From Gallionellaceae bacterium (lineage in GTDB: Bacteria > Pseudomonadota > Gammaproteobacteria > Burkholderiales > Thiobacillaceae), in contig JAQTLN010000010.1 in assembly GCA_028714875.1 (NCBI GenBank), positions 80,599 to 144,598 on the forward strand: a stretch of 64,000 nt of DNA, written 5' to 3'. The notes beneath the pieces were generated by a model, which was not told where the DNA came from, did not search any database, and was given only the letters and a program-made list of their open reading frames with translations. This document shows, piece after piece, positions 52,487 to 60,716 of this stretch. A program made the position numbers and the translations under genes. Every line of letters starts with the position of its first letter. Within the stretch, counting starts at the first letter, position 1.

Positions 52487-53167
52487 ATGATCCACTTCTC
52501 TCTCACAGCGTCATGCCGCCTTGGCATCGCCGGCCTGGCGTTGGCGCTGGCTGGCGGTTGCAGTTCATTGCATCCGCTGGCGACGCCACAACCGTCCTTC
52601 TATGCACTGCAAAGTCTGCACAGTGAAACCAGCGTGGCCGCGCCCACTGCGGCAAAGTTGCCCGGCGCGGCACCCACCCTGATCGTCAATCCCCCGCATG
52701 CCGCCTCCGGCTTCGACAGCCAACGCATCATCTACGTACGCGCGGCCCACCAGCTCGAATACTTTGCACACAGCGAATGGGTCGATACGCCGGCGCGCAT
52801 GCTTGCCCCGCTGATTGTCAGCGCTGTCGAAACACACAATGCATTCCGCGCGGTCGTCCTGATGCCGAGCGCCGCGGCCGGCGACCTGATGCTCGACACC
52901 GAGATCATCCGTCTACAGCAGGATTTCTCCAGCCCGCCGAGCCAGGTGCGCTTCACGCTGCGCGCCTACATCGAGGACAACTCGACGCGGCGGGTTCTCG
53001 CCTGGCGCGAATTCGACGCGACCGTCGCCGCTACGAGCGAGGACCCCTACGGTGGGGTCGTCGCGGCCAACCACGCGGTCCAGTCCGTGTTGAAACAGCT
53101 TGCGGACTTTTGCGTCGCAACGGCGGCGAACAGGCAAGCCCTCGCACCCCCCGACAGCGCACCCTGA
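52487..53167 (+). CDS. ABC-type transport auxiliary lipoprotein (PqiC-like)
   Basis: 226 residues. Lipobox AGGC in RLGIAGLALALAGGCSSL. YALQSLHSE, then IVNPPHAASGFDSQRIIYVR and LEYFAHSEWVDTPARMLAPL are the family hallmarks. It is an outer-membrane partner of MCE systems. It starts two bases after mlaD and closes the four-gene set. MlaC and VacJ homologues are not present here. Confidence 0.9.
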   Translation: MIHFSLTASCRLGIAGLALALAGGCSSLHPLATPQPSFYALQSLHSETSVAAPTAAKLPGAAPTLIVNPPHAASGFDSQRIIYVRAAHQLEYFAHSEWVDTPARMLAPLIVSAVETHNAFRAVVLMPSAAAGDLMLDTEIIRLQQDFSSPPSQVRFTLRAYIEDNSTRRVLAWREFDATVAATSEDPYGGVVAANHAVQSVLKQLADFCVATAANRQALAPPDSAP

Positions 53168-53171
53168 GCGC

Positions 53172-53540
53172 TCAGACCGCGCTGCCGAAGCCCAGGTCCC
53201 GCGCGCCCGCCGGCGCTTGCAGGCCCGCGAGCAGACAGCCTTGGGCCAGGGGCCCCTTGGGGAACAGGGTGTAGAGATAGCGAATGCCGCCTTCGCCATG
53301 GAATTTCTCATCGAGCGCGTCATGCAGTTCACGCACGTTCACGCCAGGTTCCTCATGGTGTGCATGAAACTCTTGCAGCGCACGCACGACCTGCCAGTGC
53401 GCTTCGGTCAGCGTCAGGCCTTCCGCACGGGCCGATTCCTCGGCGTTTTCGCGCGACCAGTCACCGGGGGCATGGGGGAAATCCGGAATCGGCTGGGTTT
53501 CGTAACCTGGGCGTATGAAATCCTGAGTGGCGTGGTTCAT
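53172..53540 (-). CDS. DsrC/TusE family protein lacking the penultimate Cys
   Basis: About 122 residues. DsrC fold signatures: DWSRENAEESARAEGLTLTE, HWQVVRALQEFHAHHEEPGV, YLYTLFPKGPLAQGC. The C-terminal arm reads CLLAGLQAPAGAR instead of ending in TGC-V. The upstream arm Cys is kept, but the catalytic penultimate Cys is replaced and the tail extended by DLGFGSAV. It cannot work as a canonical sulfur carrier; it may be a regulatory paralogue. AGGAG seven bases before ATG 53540. Converges on the PqiC-like gene, four bases apart. Confidence 0.85.
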   Translation of the reverse strand: MNHATQDFIRPGYETQPIPDFPHAPGDWSRENAEESARAEGLTLTEAHWQVVRALQEFHAHHEEPGVNVRELHDALDEKFHGEGGIRYLYTLFPKGPLAQGCLLAGLQAPAGARDLGFGSAV

Positions 53541-53697
53541 GGTCATTCTCCTGAAGTTCAAGTGATTTACTCGTGGTAGGGCATGCGTGAAAGTCGCGCA
53601 GCGAATGACGGCATCGCGGCCGTATTTCGCTAATTACGGCGTTTTCTTGTCACCCATGTCCTCACCGCGTAAGGCTACTCGTGTGGTGGCAACCCTC

Positions 53698-53716
53698 TGT
53701 TCGTCACCGTACAGAC
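53698..53716 (+). promoter_or_regulatory. 19-bp dyad motif, copy 14 (csbD relic and zinc-ribbon gene)
   Basis: TGTTCGTCACCGTACAGAC, 154 bases before the csbD relic. The gap 53541-53869 holds this site and a leader similar to that of the intact csbD. Confidence 0.65.
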
Positions 53717-53869
53717 ATGGCCTGGGGCTGTGATCATCCTTGAGCGGAAATCCAGAGTTCAGACCAGCCAGCCGCCGCGGGTAGTGTGCATGTGGCGAAC
53801 GGGCGGTCAGGGCCAAGGATGTTCGATCGGCAATTCAGCCGGTCGAATTCAGGACACAAGGACGCTGCA

Positions 53870-53923
53870 ATGAACTGGAATATTGTCGAAGGGAACTGGA
53901 AACAGTTGCGGGGCAAGGTATGA
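53870..53923 (+). pseudogene. csbD relic (first 17 codons)
   Basis: Translates MNWNIVEGNWKQLRGKV then stops. It matches the first 17 residues of CsbD at 42596. The upstream leader also matches (GGATG-TCGAT-GGCAATTC at 42543 and 53818). The stop overlaps the ATG of the zinc-ribbon ORF, which may now use this leader, so the fragment could act as a coupled leader peptide. Confidence 0.8.
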
Positions 53924-54150
53924 CTCCGCAAGCAACGAAACCCGCTCAAGACGTCGAATGTCCCTTGTGCCATGGCGCTGTGTACCGAATCCCACGCCGG
54001 TCCCTGGATAGACTGCTGAGTCGCTTCGTATTGGTTCACCGCTATCACTGCGGATCGATGATCTGCGGCTGGCAAGGGGCGATGCGGGTCAAGCGGCAGC
54101 CCCAGCCATCCCTGGACAACACCGCATTGTTGGGGGAACGGCCGCAATAA
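53920..54150 (+). CDS. small zinc-ribbon-like hypothetical protein
   Basis: 76 residues with CPLCHG and a later CGSMIC pair, making a plausible zinc site: VECPLCHGAVYRIPRRSLDR, FVLVHRYHCGSMICGWQG. Similar short proteins occur in betaproteobacteria without known function. Its ATG overlaps the csbD-relic stop by ATGA. It has no other ribosome site, so coupling to the relic is likely. Confidence 0.7.
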   Translation: MTPQATKPAQDVECPLCHGAVYRIPRRSLDRLLSRFVLVHRYHCGSMICGWQGAMRVKRQPQPSLDNTALLGERPQ

Positions 54151-54166
54151 GCCGTCTGATTCCAGT

Positions 54167-56698
54167 ATGGCCATCTCCACGAACACACATGCCATGACCG
54201 ATGTCCAGACCAGCGTGCTTCTCGTCGAAGGCGATGTCGCCGCGGCCGGGCTGATCCAGACGGTGCTCGCAGGCACGAGTAATCCGACCTTCAGCGTCGA
54301 ATGGGTGACACGGTTCACCGATGCGCTCGCGCGCCTGGACCGGGGCGGGTTCGATGTGGTCCTGCTCGACCTGACCCTGGCCGACAACCAGGGCATTGAG
54401 GTGTTCGATCAGGTGTTCCAGGCCGCGCCGAATGCCCTGATTCTGGTCTTGAGCGCGGCGGGCGATGAAGAAACCGCGCGCCTGGCGGTGCAACGCGGCG
54501 CCCAGGATTATCTCGTCAAAGGTCATGTCGACGCCCACTGGCTGCCGCGTGCCCTGCGCTACGCCCTCAATCGCAAGGCTGCCCTCGACGCGCTGCGGGC
54601 CAGCGAGGCGCGCTTTCGCGCGATGAGCGATGCCTCCCCGCTGGGGCTATTCGTTTCCGATGCCCAAGGGGAGTGCGTCTACACCAACGCGGCGTATCAA
54701 AAGATATCGGGGCTGACCAGCGAACAGGCGCTGGGCATCAACTGGAGCATGGCAATCCACCCGGAAGACCGCGCGCGCGTCCTGGCCGAGTGGGGTGTGG
54801 CGGCGCGAGGTTTGGCGCCCTTCAAAACCGAATTTCGCTTTCTGCGGGACGACGAGAATGTTGTGTGGACGCGCGTCAACAGCGCCGCCATGCGTGATGG
54901 CGAACAGTCGTTCGGTCTCGTTCAAACGGTGGAGGACATCAGCGAACGCAAATCGGCGGAGTTCGTGTTGCGAGCGGCGGAAGAAGCCTTGTTCGAGGAA
55001 AAGGAACGCGCCCAGGTCACGCTCAACTCCATCGGTGACGCGGTGGTGACCACCGATCTCCTCGGCAACGTGACCTATCTGAATCTGGTGGCGGAGGCGA
55101 TGACCGGTTGGCCACGCGAGACCGCGCGGGGGCGGCCATTGGCCGAGGTATTCAATATCATCGACAATAAAACCCGCGCGGTCGCCGTGAACCCGGCGCT
55201 GCGCGCCATCGCGGAAAACCAGACGGTGGCCCTGGCGATGGATAGCGTGCTGATCCGCCGCGATGGGATCGAGGCCGCGATCGAGGATTCCGCCGCGCCG
55301 ATCCACAACCGGGATGGCCGGGTCAGCGGCGCCGTCCTGGTGTTCCATGACGTCAGCGAATCACGGGCCATGGCGCTGAAGATGGCGCACCTGGCACATC
55401 ACGACTTTCTCACCGGACTGCCCAATCGGATGCTGCTGACCGAGCGCCTGGCCCAGGCGATCGGCCTCGCCGACCGGCACAAGAAGCAGGTCGCGCTGCT
55501 GTTCCTGGACCTGGACGATTTCAAGCACGTCAACGACTCGCTGGGTCACGCCATCGGCGATCTGTTGCTGCAATCCATCACCGAACGCCTGAAGGCGGGC
55601 GTGCGGGTCACCGATACGGTGTGTCGCCAGGGGGGCGACGAGTTCGTGATCCTGCTGGCGGAAATCGAGCAGCCACGAGATGCGGGCCAGGTCGCCGACA
55701 CATTGCTTTCCTCATTGGCCTTGCCGCACCTGATCGATGGCCATGAACTTCATGCCACTGTGAGCATCGGCATCAGCATCTACCCGAATGACGGCATCGA
55801 CCTGGATGCGGTGTTGCAGAACGCGGATACCGCGATGTTTCACGCCAAGTCCAGCGGCCGCAACAACTACCAGTTCTTCCGGGCCGACATGAACACCCGC
55901 GCGGTGCGCCGCCAGTTCGTGGAAAGCAGCCTGCGCCGCGCGCTCAAACAGGGTGAGTTCCTGCTGCATTACCAGCCGCAGATCGATCTTGCTTCCAAAC
56001 GGATGATCGGGGCCGAGGCCCTGATCCGCTGGCAGGATCCGGAACTCGGCCTGGTCTATCCAACCCAGTTCGTACCGATCGCGGAAGAGTGTGGCCTCAT
56101 CGTGCCGATTGGGCGCTGGGTGCTGCGCGAAGCCTGTCGGCAAACCCAGGCCTGGCTGGATGCGGGACTCAAAGCGGTGCCGGTGTCGGTCAATATTTCC
56201 GCCATGGAATTCCGCCGCCAGGGCTTTCTCAAAGGTGTAGCGCAAATCCTCAAAGAGACTGGACTGGCGCCGCGCTATCTCGAACTGGAACTGACCGAAA
56301 GCATCCTGATGCACGACACGGAGGCATCGGCATCGGTGCTGCGGGGCCTCAAAGCCATGGGCGTGAAACTTGCCCTTGATGATTTCGGAACCGGCTATTC
56401 CAGCCTCTCCTATCTGAAACGCTTTCCCATCGACACGCTCAAGATCGACCAGTCTTTCGTCCACGACATCACCAGTGATACGGACGGCGCGACCATCGTG
56501 TCCGCGGTGATCGGCATGGGGAAAAACCTCAAGCAGCGGGTCATTGCCGAGGGTGTGGAAACGGACCAGCAACTCAAGTTCCTTCTGGCGCGGCAATGCG
56601 ACGAGGGGCAAGGTTTTCTGTTCAGCCACCCTTTGGTCGCCGAGGACTTCGCGCGCCTGCTGCTCAGCGGGGATGAAGTACGGTGTTTTGCCGACTGA
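54167..56698 (+). CDS. REC-PAS-PAS-GGDEF-EAL c-di-GMP signalling protein
   Basis: 843 residues. Receiver at 15-130 (phospho-Asp in VVLLDLTLADNQG). PAS domains at about 145-260 (MSDASPLGLFVSDAQGECVY) and 280-395 (TLNSIGDAVVTTDLLGNVTY). GGDEF at 405-570 with intact CRQGGDEFVILL and RxxD inhibitory site (RVTD). EAL at 585-835 with AEALIRW, LDDFGTGYSSLSYLKRFP and IDQSF. Both catalytic motifs are intact, so it may be bifunctional. Start could also be ATG 54194; neither has a strong ribosome site. Confidence 0.92.
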   Translation: MAISTNTHAMTDVQTSVLLVEGDVAAAGLIQTVLAGTSNPTFSVEWVTRFTDALARLDRGGFDVVLLDLTLADNQGIEVFDQVFQAAPNALILVLSAAGDEETARLAVQRGAQDYLVKGHVDAHWLPRALRYALNRKAALDALRASEARFRAMSDASPLGLFVSDAQGECVYTNAAYQKISGLTSEQALGINWSMAIHPEDRARVLAEWGVAARGLAPFKTEFRFLRDDENVVWTRVNSAAMRDGEQSFGLVQTVEDISERKSAEFVLRAAEEALFEEKERAQVTLNSIGDAVVTTDLLGNVTYLNLVAEAMTGWPRETARGRPLAEVFNIIDNKTRAVAVNPALRAIAENQTVALAMDSVLIRRDGIEAAIEDSAAPIHNRDGRVSGAVLVFHDVSESRAMALKMAHLAHHDFLTGLPNRMLLTERLAQAIGLADRHKKQVALLFLDLDDFKHVNDSLGHAIGDLLLQSITERLKAGVRVTDTVCRQGGDEFVILLAEIEQPRDAGQVADTLLSSLALPHLIDGHELHATVSIGISIYPNDGIDLDAVLQNADTAMFHAKSSGRNNYQFFRADMNTRAVRRQFVESSLRRALKQGEFLLHYQPQIDLASKRMIGAEALIRWQDPELGLVYPTQFVPIAEECGLIVPIGRWVLREACRQTQAWLDAGLKAVPVSVNISAMEFRRQGFLKGVAQILKETGLAPRYLELELTESILMHDTEASASVLRGLKAMGVKLALDDFGTGYSSLSYLKRFPIDTLKIDQSFVHDITSDTDGATIVSAVIGMGKNLKQRVIAEGVETDQQLKFLLARQCDEGQGFLFSHPLVAEDFARLLLSGDEVRCFAD

Positions 56699-56739
56699 AC
56701 CGAAGCATGCCTACATGACTGCCTGCCGCCTCCGAACTA

Positions 56740-56758
56740 TGTGCGGCAGCGTACCGAC
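56740..56758 (+). promoter_or_regulatory. 19-bp dyad motif, copy 15 (OmpA-like gene)
   Basis: TGTGCGGCAGCGTACCGAC, 126 bases before the OmpA-like gene. Confidence 0.7.
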
Positions 56759-56883
56759 GGCTCAGCGCTTTGCCTTCAGAGTGTCGCCAAGGTGTCGCCC
56801 CACTTTACCAGGCGTCCGGGTCGATACCGGCATTGCCGATTGCCATCGGCAACCGTTCCCGCACTCCGATCAAGGAGACGAAA

Positions 56884-57555
56884 ATGAACCGCGCGCTACT
56901 CGTCGTGACCGCCACTTCCATCCTGGTTTTCATTGGGATCGCGCCCACGCGGGCGGAGATCAAGCCGTTCTACGACCCAACCAATGCCGCCAGCCCAACG
57001 GGGTATACGATCGGCTACAAGCTATACCGGACCATCGGTTGTCCAGGCAGGGAACTGCTCGGCAAGCCTTGCCCAGTTCCGGAGCCGGCTCGAATCCCCT
57101 CGCGCGCCATGGAAGACGTCCCGGTCATGGCGCCTGTTCTGGCGGCGTTGCCAATCGCCACGCCCGCACCGGCGATGACCGCCATGCCGACCCCGGCCAT
57201 CACCTTGGCAAAGGGCCAGCCGTTGATTCTGGATGATGTCAATTTCAAATTCGACTCGGACAAACTGCTTCCCATGGCGGAGTCCATCCTGAGCCAGGCA
57301 GTGGTTGACCTCCGCTCGGCCGGCTATCCACTTACCCTGATCGATGGCCATACCGATAGCACCGGGCCTGACGCCTACAACGTCAAGTTGTCGGAGCGCC
57401 GTGCCCAGTCGGTCAAGGTGTTTCTGATCGGCAAGGGCGTTCCGGCCGATACCTTGATTACCGAGGCATTCGGCGAGAGCCTTTTCGTCGCCACGAACAG
57501 CACGAAGGAAGGCCGCTACCGGAATCGCCGTGTCGAGTTGAATGTAGCCGAGTGA
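56884..57555 (+). CDS. OmpA-family peptidoglycan-binding protein
   Basis: 223 residues. Signal peptide ALLVVTATSILVFIGIAPTR. A Pro/Ala-rich linker (75-110) precedes the OmpA C-terminal domain: LDDVNFKFDSDKLLPMAESI, LIDGHTDSTGPDAYNVKLSE, RRAQSVKVFLIGKGV and GRYRNRRVELNV. Asp and Arg for binding diaminopimelate are present. No beta-barrel, so a periplasmic anchor protein. AAGGAG six bases upstream. Confidence 0.92.
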   Translation: MNRALLVVTATSILVFIGIAPTRAEIKPFYDPTNAASPTGYTIGYKLYRTIGCPGRELLGKPCPVPEPARIPSRAMEDVPVMAPVLAALPIATPAPAMTAMPTPAITLAKGQPLILDDVNFKFDSDKLLPMAESILSQAVVDLRSAGYPLTLIDGHTDSTGPDAYNVKLSERRAQSVKVFLIGKGVPADTLITEAFGESLFVATNSTKEGRYRNRRVELNVAE

Positions 57556-57654
57556 CGACACGCCCGGTTGGGCTGAAGTCCATCTGCCGTATGAGCGCGC
57601 GATCTTGCGTCAAACCGGCACTTGGCCCGCCTATACGTACTTGAGGAGTTTTCC

Positions 57655-57951
57655 ATGCTGGTGACTTTTTCAACCAATGCCTACGCCGACATCACCTACT
57701 TCGGGGATGTTGCCCTCGCCATGCTGAAAATGATGGGGCACAGCGCCACCGTGCCCGGCGCGATTGTGGCCGAGGATGTTCCGGCGGCGCTGAACAACCT
57801 GACCGCAGCCATCGAGACGGGAAAAGCCGCGCCGCCCGTCGAGGACAAGGATGCGGATGAACGCGTAGTCAGCATGGCGAATCGGGCGCAACCGCTCATC
57901 GATCTATTGACCGCCGCCGTCAAGGCAAACACCTATGTCATGTGGAAATGA
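57655..57951 (+). CDS. DUF1840 family protein
   Basis: 98 residues: MLVTFSTNAYADITYFGDVA, MLKMMGHSATVPGAIVAEDV, and RAQPLIDLLTAAVKANTYVM ending WK. DUF1840 is a small cytoplasmic family of unknown function in betaproteobacteria. GAGGAG seven bases before ATG 57655. Follows the OmpA gene by 99 bases. Confidence 0.88.
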   Translation: MLVTFSTNAYADITYFGDVALAMLKMMGHSATVPGAIVAEDVPAALNNLTAAIETGKAAPPVEDKDADERVVSMANRAQPLIDLLTAAVKANTYVMWK

Positions 57952-57964
57952 ACCTCAACCATGA

Positions 57965-58117
57965 TGGAACCCCTTGCCATTCCTGAACGCGGCGGCGGCT
58001 ATCCTTCAACGCGAGGGCGCGCAAGCCTTCGCAAAATCCTGGCATGACCAGATGGACTGCATTGCCTCAAAAAACGCCGACCTTACGCATCTCAATGCAG
58101 GTGGAGTCAAGACATGA
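57965..58117 (+). pseudogene. relic of a transaldolase-like C-terminus
   Basis: After an in-frame stop the frame reads LNAAAAILQREGAQAFAKSW and HDQMDCIASKNADL before stopping. The LQREGAxAFxKSW words are like the ends of bacterial transaldolases. There is no start codon and the rest of the enzyme is absent. Confidence 0.4.
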
Positions 58118-58195
58118 TCGCCCACGCGCAACAGGCGCAGCCTGGTATCCCGTACACCCATGGATGCCACTTCGACGGCGACGCGTAACGCTCTG

Positions 58196-58214
58196 AGTAC
58201 GGCAGCGCACAGAC
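58196..58214 (+). promoter_or_regulatory. 19-bp dyad motif, copy 16 (SpoIIAA-like gene)
   Basis: AGTACGGCAGCGCACAGAC, one base from consensus, 114 bases before the gene. Confidence 0.7.
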
Positions 58215-58327
58215 CCGCCTTTTCAGTGCGGCCATTCTTTCAGGTGCGTACTCGGCTGAAGCTGTGCCGGTGAACGTTTGCTGCGCGAGGCTTGTCCGCG
58301 CCATTACTTCTTGATGGAGGGTGTCTG

Positions 58328-58720
58328 ATGCTAAATAACGAATTTCGACAAAACCAAGAGATCCTTCTACTAAGCCCCGAAGGGCCGCTTGAAGCGGCAG
58401 ACTTCACGAAGCTGGCGGGGCTCGTTGATGCCTACCTGGCACGAAACAGGAAGTTGCGCGGCGTATTGATAAAAGCAAAATCATTTCCGGGCTGGAAGGA
58501 CTTCGGCGCGCTGCTTGCTCACCTGAAGTTCGTCAAGGCGCATCATCAGGATATAGAGAAGGTTGCGGTCGTCGCGGATGGTGCTGTCGCGAATGTCATG
58601 CCGAACATTGCAAACCATTTTGTCCATGCGCAGGTGCGGCATTTCGATCTGGAGAGCGAGAACGCCGCATGGGTCTGGCTCAAGGAAAACGGCGAGTTGC
58701 AGATGAATCAAGCCGCGTGA
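58328..58720 (+). CDS. SpoIIAA-like STAS protein
   Basis: 130 residues: LSPEGPLEAADFTKLAGLVD, LRGVLIKAKSFPGWKDFGAL, KVAVVADGAVANVMPNIANH, FVHAQVRHFDLESENAAWVW. This is the SpoIIAA-like/DUF3478 family, a STAS-type fold that probably binds hydrophobic or nucleotide ligands. GGAGG eight bases before ATG 58328 gives a firm start. Motif-bearing promoter upstream. Confidence 0.87.
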   Translation: MLNNEFRQNQEILLLSPEGPLEAADFTKLAGLVDAYLARNRKLRGVLIKAKSFPGWKDFGALLAHLKFVKAHHQDIEKVAVVADGAVANVMPNIANHFVHAQVRHFDLESENAAWVWLKENGELQMNQAA

Positions 58721-58921
58721 TCAGATAATCCGTGCCTGCAATTCGCGCGCCATGCATTCAGTCAGGTGACAGGCGTGTCCGTCGAACTCGACCGGCAGTG
58801 CATCCGTGCCTGCCGCACCTGAGCAGTTACGGCCTTTCCCTCGACAATCTGCGCCAATTCCGCCTATGGGGCGGCAAAGCCCCTGGGCTGCTGCCCGGCA
58901 CCGCGCCGTGATGGGGACATC

Positions 58922-58940
58922 TGTTCGCTACCGCACGGAG
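58922..58940 (+). promoter_or_regulatory. 19-bp dyad motif, copy 17 (DUF3943 gene)
   Basis: TGTTCGCTACCGCACGGAG; good arms, weaker tail. 64 bases before ATG 59004. A much weaker sister sequence, on the minus strand around 58826-58860, resembles the region around copy 12. Confidence 0.5.
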
Positions 58941-59003
58941 AGGAATGACCTTGTCCGGTAGCTTCACCAGCCTTACCCGCTATCGACCGACTTGGGAAGC
59001 CAA

Positions 59004-60716
59004 ATGCACACTACAAAACAGGCCTGCCAGCCGAATTTTTCAGGCTCTCAGGACTTCATGAAGACGCCACGAGCCATGTTCAAGGAGCAGGGCTGTGGTC
59101 AGACCCTGCATGATGGCGAGTTGGGAATGGTGTTGCGCGGGGCCGCTCTCGTGTTCGCGCTCATGGCTCCAGGTACTGTCCTTGCCGAGGGCGCCGAGGC
59201 GGATGACAGCGAGTTCATCCCAGCCAGGTTTGATTATTCCTTGCCGCTAACACTCGACCGGCGTGGACACTATTTTCTTGCACAAAATCCCGACAGCAAT
59301 ACGCCCGGTTTACGACAGGCCGATTCCTCGACACCCGGCACCCATAGCAGTGAGCCGGAAATATCCGGAAAAACGCTGGCCGGCAAGAGCGAACTCATCC
59401 CGGCCGCGGAAATCGTGGGCTTCAACCTCCTGCTCAATCGCTTCAACTACCACTTCATCGACAAGGCGGTTTACGGCAGCACATTGCAATCGGTCCGGGA
59501 CAATTTGAGTGGCAAGTGGGTGGTGGATACCGATCCCTTTGCTGTGAACCAGTTCATGCATCCTTATCAGGGGTCCGTCTACTTCGGCCTGGCGCGTTCG
59601 AGTGGTAACGATTACTGGGAATCTCTGGGCTATACCTTCGGTGGCAGCTTGCTCTGGGAAATCGCGGGGGAAACGGGAGCGCCCTCCATCAATGACCTGG
59701 TCACCACCGGCTTCGCGGGGACTTTCCTCGGCGAGCCGCTGTTCCGGATGGCGAGTCTGTTGCTCGAAGAGGGTGGCGAAAACCCCGGGTTCTGGCGCGA
59801 GTTGGGTGCCGCCGCGATCTCTCCATCGCTCGGGTTCAACCGGCTCGCCTTCGGTGACCGATTTCGCTCGGTATTCGACAGCCGCCATCCCGCCACCTAT
59901 TCCTACATCCGGCTGGGTTGGAACAGGGTTGATGATGTATTCGACGAGGCCGTGTCACAAAAGGTGAAACGCGATGCGGCGAGCGCGGACTTTCACATGT
60001 CCTATGGATTGCCTGGCAAGCCCGGTTATCGCTATACGCGCCCGTTCGACTACTTCGATTTCGAATTCAGCGCCAACACCGCCAACACTTTCGAGAACAT
60101 CATGAGCCGCGGCCTCCTGCTGGGGAAAGAGTACGCGGTGGGGGATGGCTATCGCGGCATCTGGGGCCTTTATGGCAGCTACGACTACATCTCGCCGCAG
60201 ATCTTCCGCGTTTCGAGCACGGCGCTTTCCCTCGGCACCACCGCGCAGTGGTGGCTTTCCAAATCCGTGGCGCTCCAGGGCACGGCCCTCGTCGGCCTGG
60301 GCTACGGCGCGGCCGGTACCATCCACGGCTCGGGGGAACGCGATTACCACTACGGCGCCACGCCCCAGGCGCTCCTGGCGCTGCGCCTGATGTTCGGAAA
60401 ACGCGCCGACCTCGACCTGACGGCGCGCTCCTACTATGTCAGCGATGTCGCCTCCACCGAGGACAATGGGTCGGAACGCATCTTTCGCGCCGACGCGGCG
60501 TTCACCGTGCGCGTGCGTGGCCCTCATGCCATCACCCTCAAATACAACGATTCCCGGCGAAATGCGCGCTATCCCGGCCTTGCCGACACGCAGCAGACGG
60601 TAAAAACCCTGAGCTTGCTCTACACCTACTACTTCGGCGGGGACAAGTCCGGCGCGGTCGAGTGGCGTGCCGCCGACCGGCTCGGAGTGGCTCAAATCGG
60701 TGATCCCGCGCAATGA
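59004..60716 (+). CDS. DUF3943 outer-membrane-type protein
   Basis: Up to 570 residues. A signal-like segment lies at about 48-66 (VLRGAALVFALMAPGTVLAE), so translation may really begin at ATG 59058 or 59128. The DUF3943 core is ELIPAAEIVGFNLLLNRFNY, KWVVDTDPFAVNQFMHPYQG and SYIRLGWNRVDD-like text. The C-terminal half has many alternating strands (LYGSYDYISPQIFRVSSTAL, LYTYYFGGD) as in a barrel. Its stop overlaps the pssA start (ATGA), so the two are coupled: an outer-membrane protein of unknown role tied to phosphatidylserine synthesis. Confidence 0.82.
   Translation: MHTTKQACQPNFSGSQDFMKTPRAMFKEQGCGQTLHDGELGMVLRGAALVFALMAPGTVLAEGAEADDSEFIPARFDYSLPLTLDRRGHYFLAQNPDSNTPGLRQADSSTPGTHSSEPEISGKTLAGKSELIPAAEIVGFNLLLNRFNYHFIDKAVYGSTLQSVRDNLSGKWVVDTDPFAVNQFMHPYQGSVYFGLARSSGNDYWESLGYTFGGSLLWEIAGETGAPSINDLVTTGFAGTFLGEPLFRMASLLLEEGGENPGFWRELGAAAISPSLGFNRLAFGDRFRSVFDSRHPATYSYIRLGWNRVDDVFDEAVSQKVKRDAASADFHMSYGLPGKPGYRYTRPFDYFDFEFSANTANTFENIMSRGLLLGKEYAVGDGYRGIWGLYGSYDYISPQIFRVSSTALSLGTTAQWWLSKSVALQGTALVGLGYGAAGTIHGSGERDYHYGATPQALLALRLMFGKRADLDLTARSYYVSDVASTEDNGSERIFRADAAFTVRVRGPHAITLKYNDSRRNARYPGLADTQQTVKTLSLLYTYYFGGDKSGAVEWRAADRLGVAQIGDPAQ

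Noticed and set aside
57591..57612. TATGAGCGCGCGATCTTGC before the DUF1840 gene as another dyad copy
   Set aside because: Too few matches to TGTNCGNCAGCGYACAGAC.
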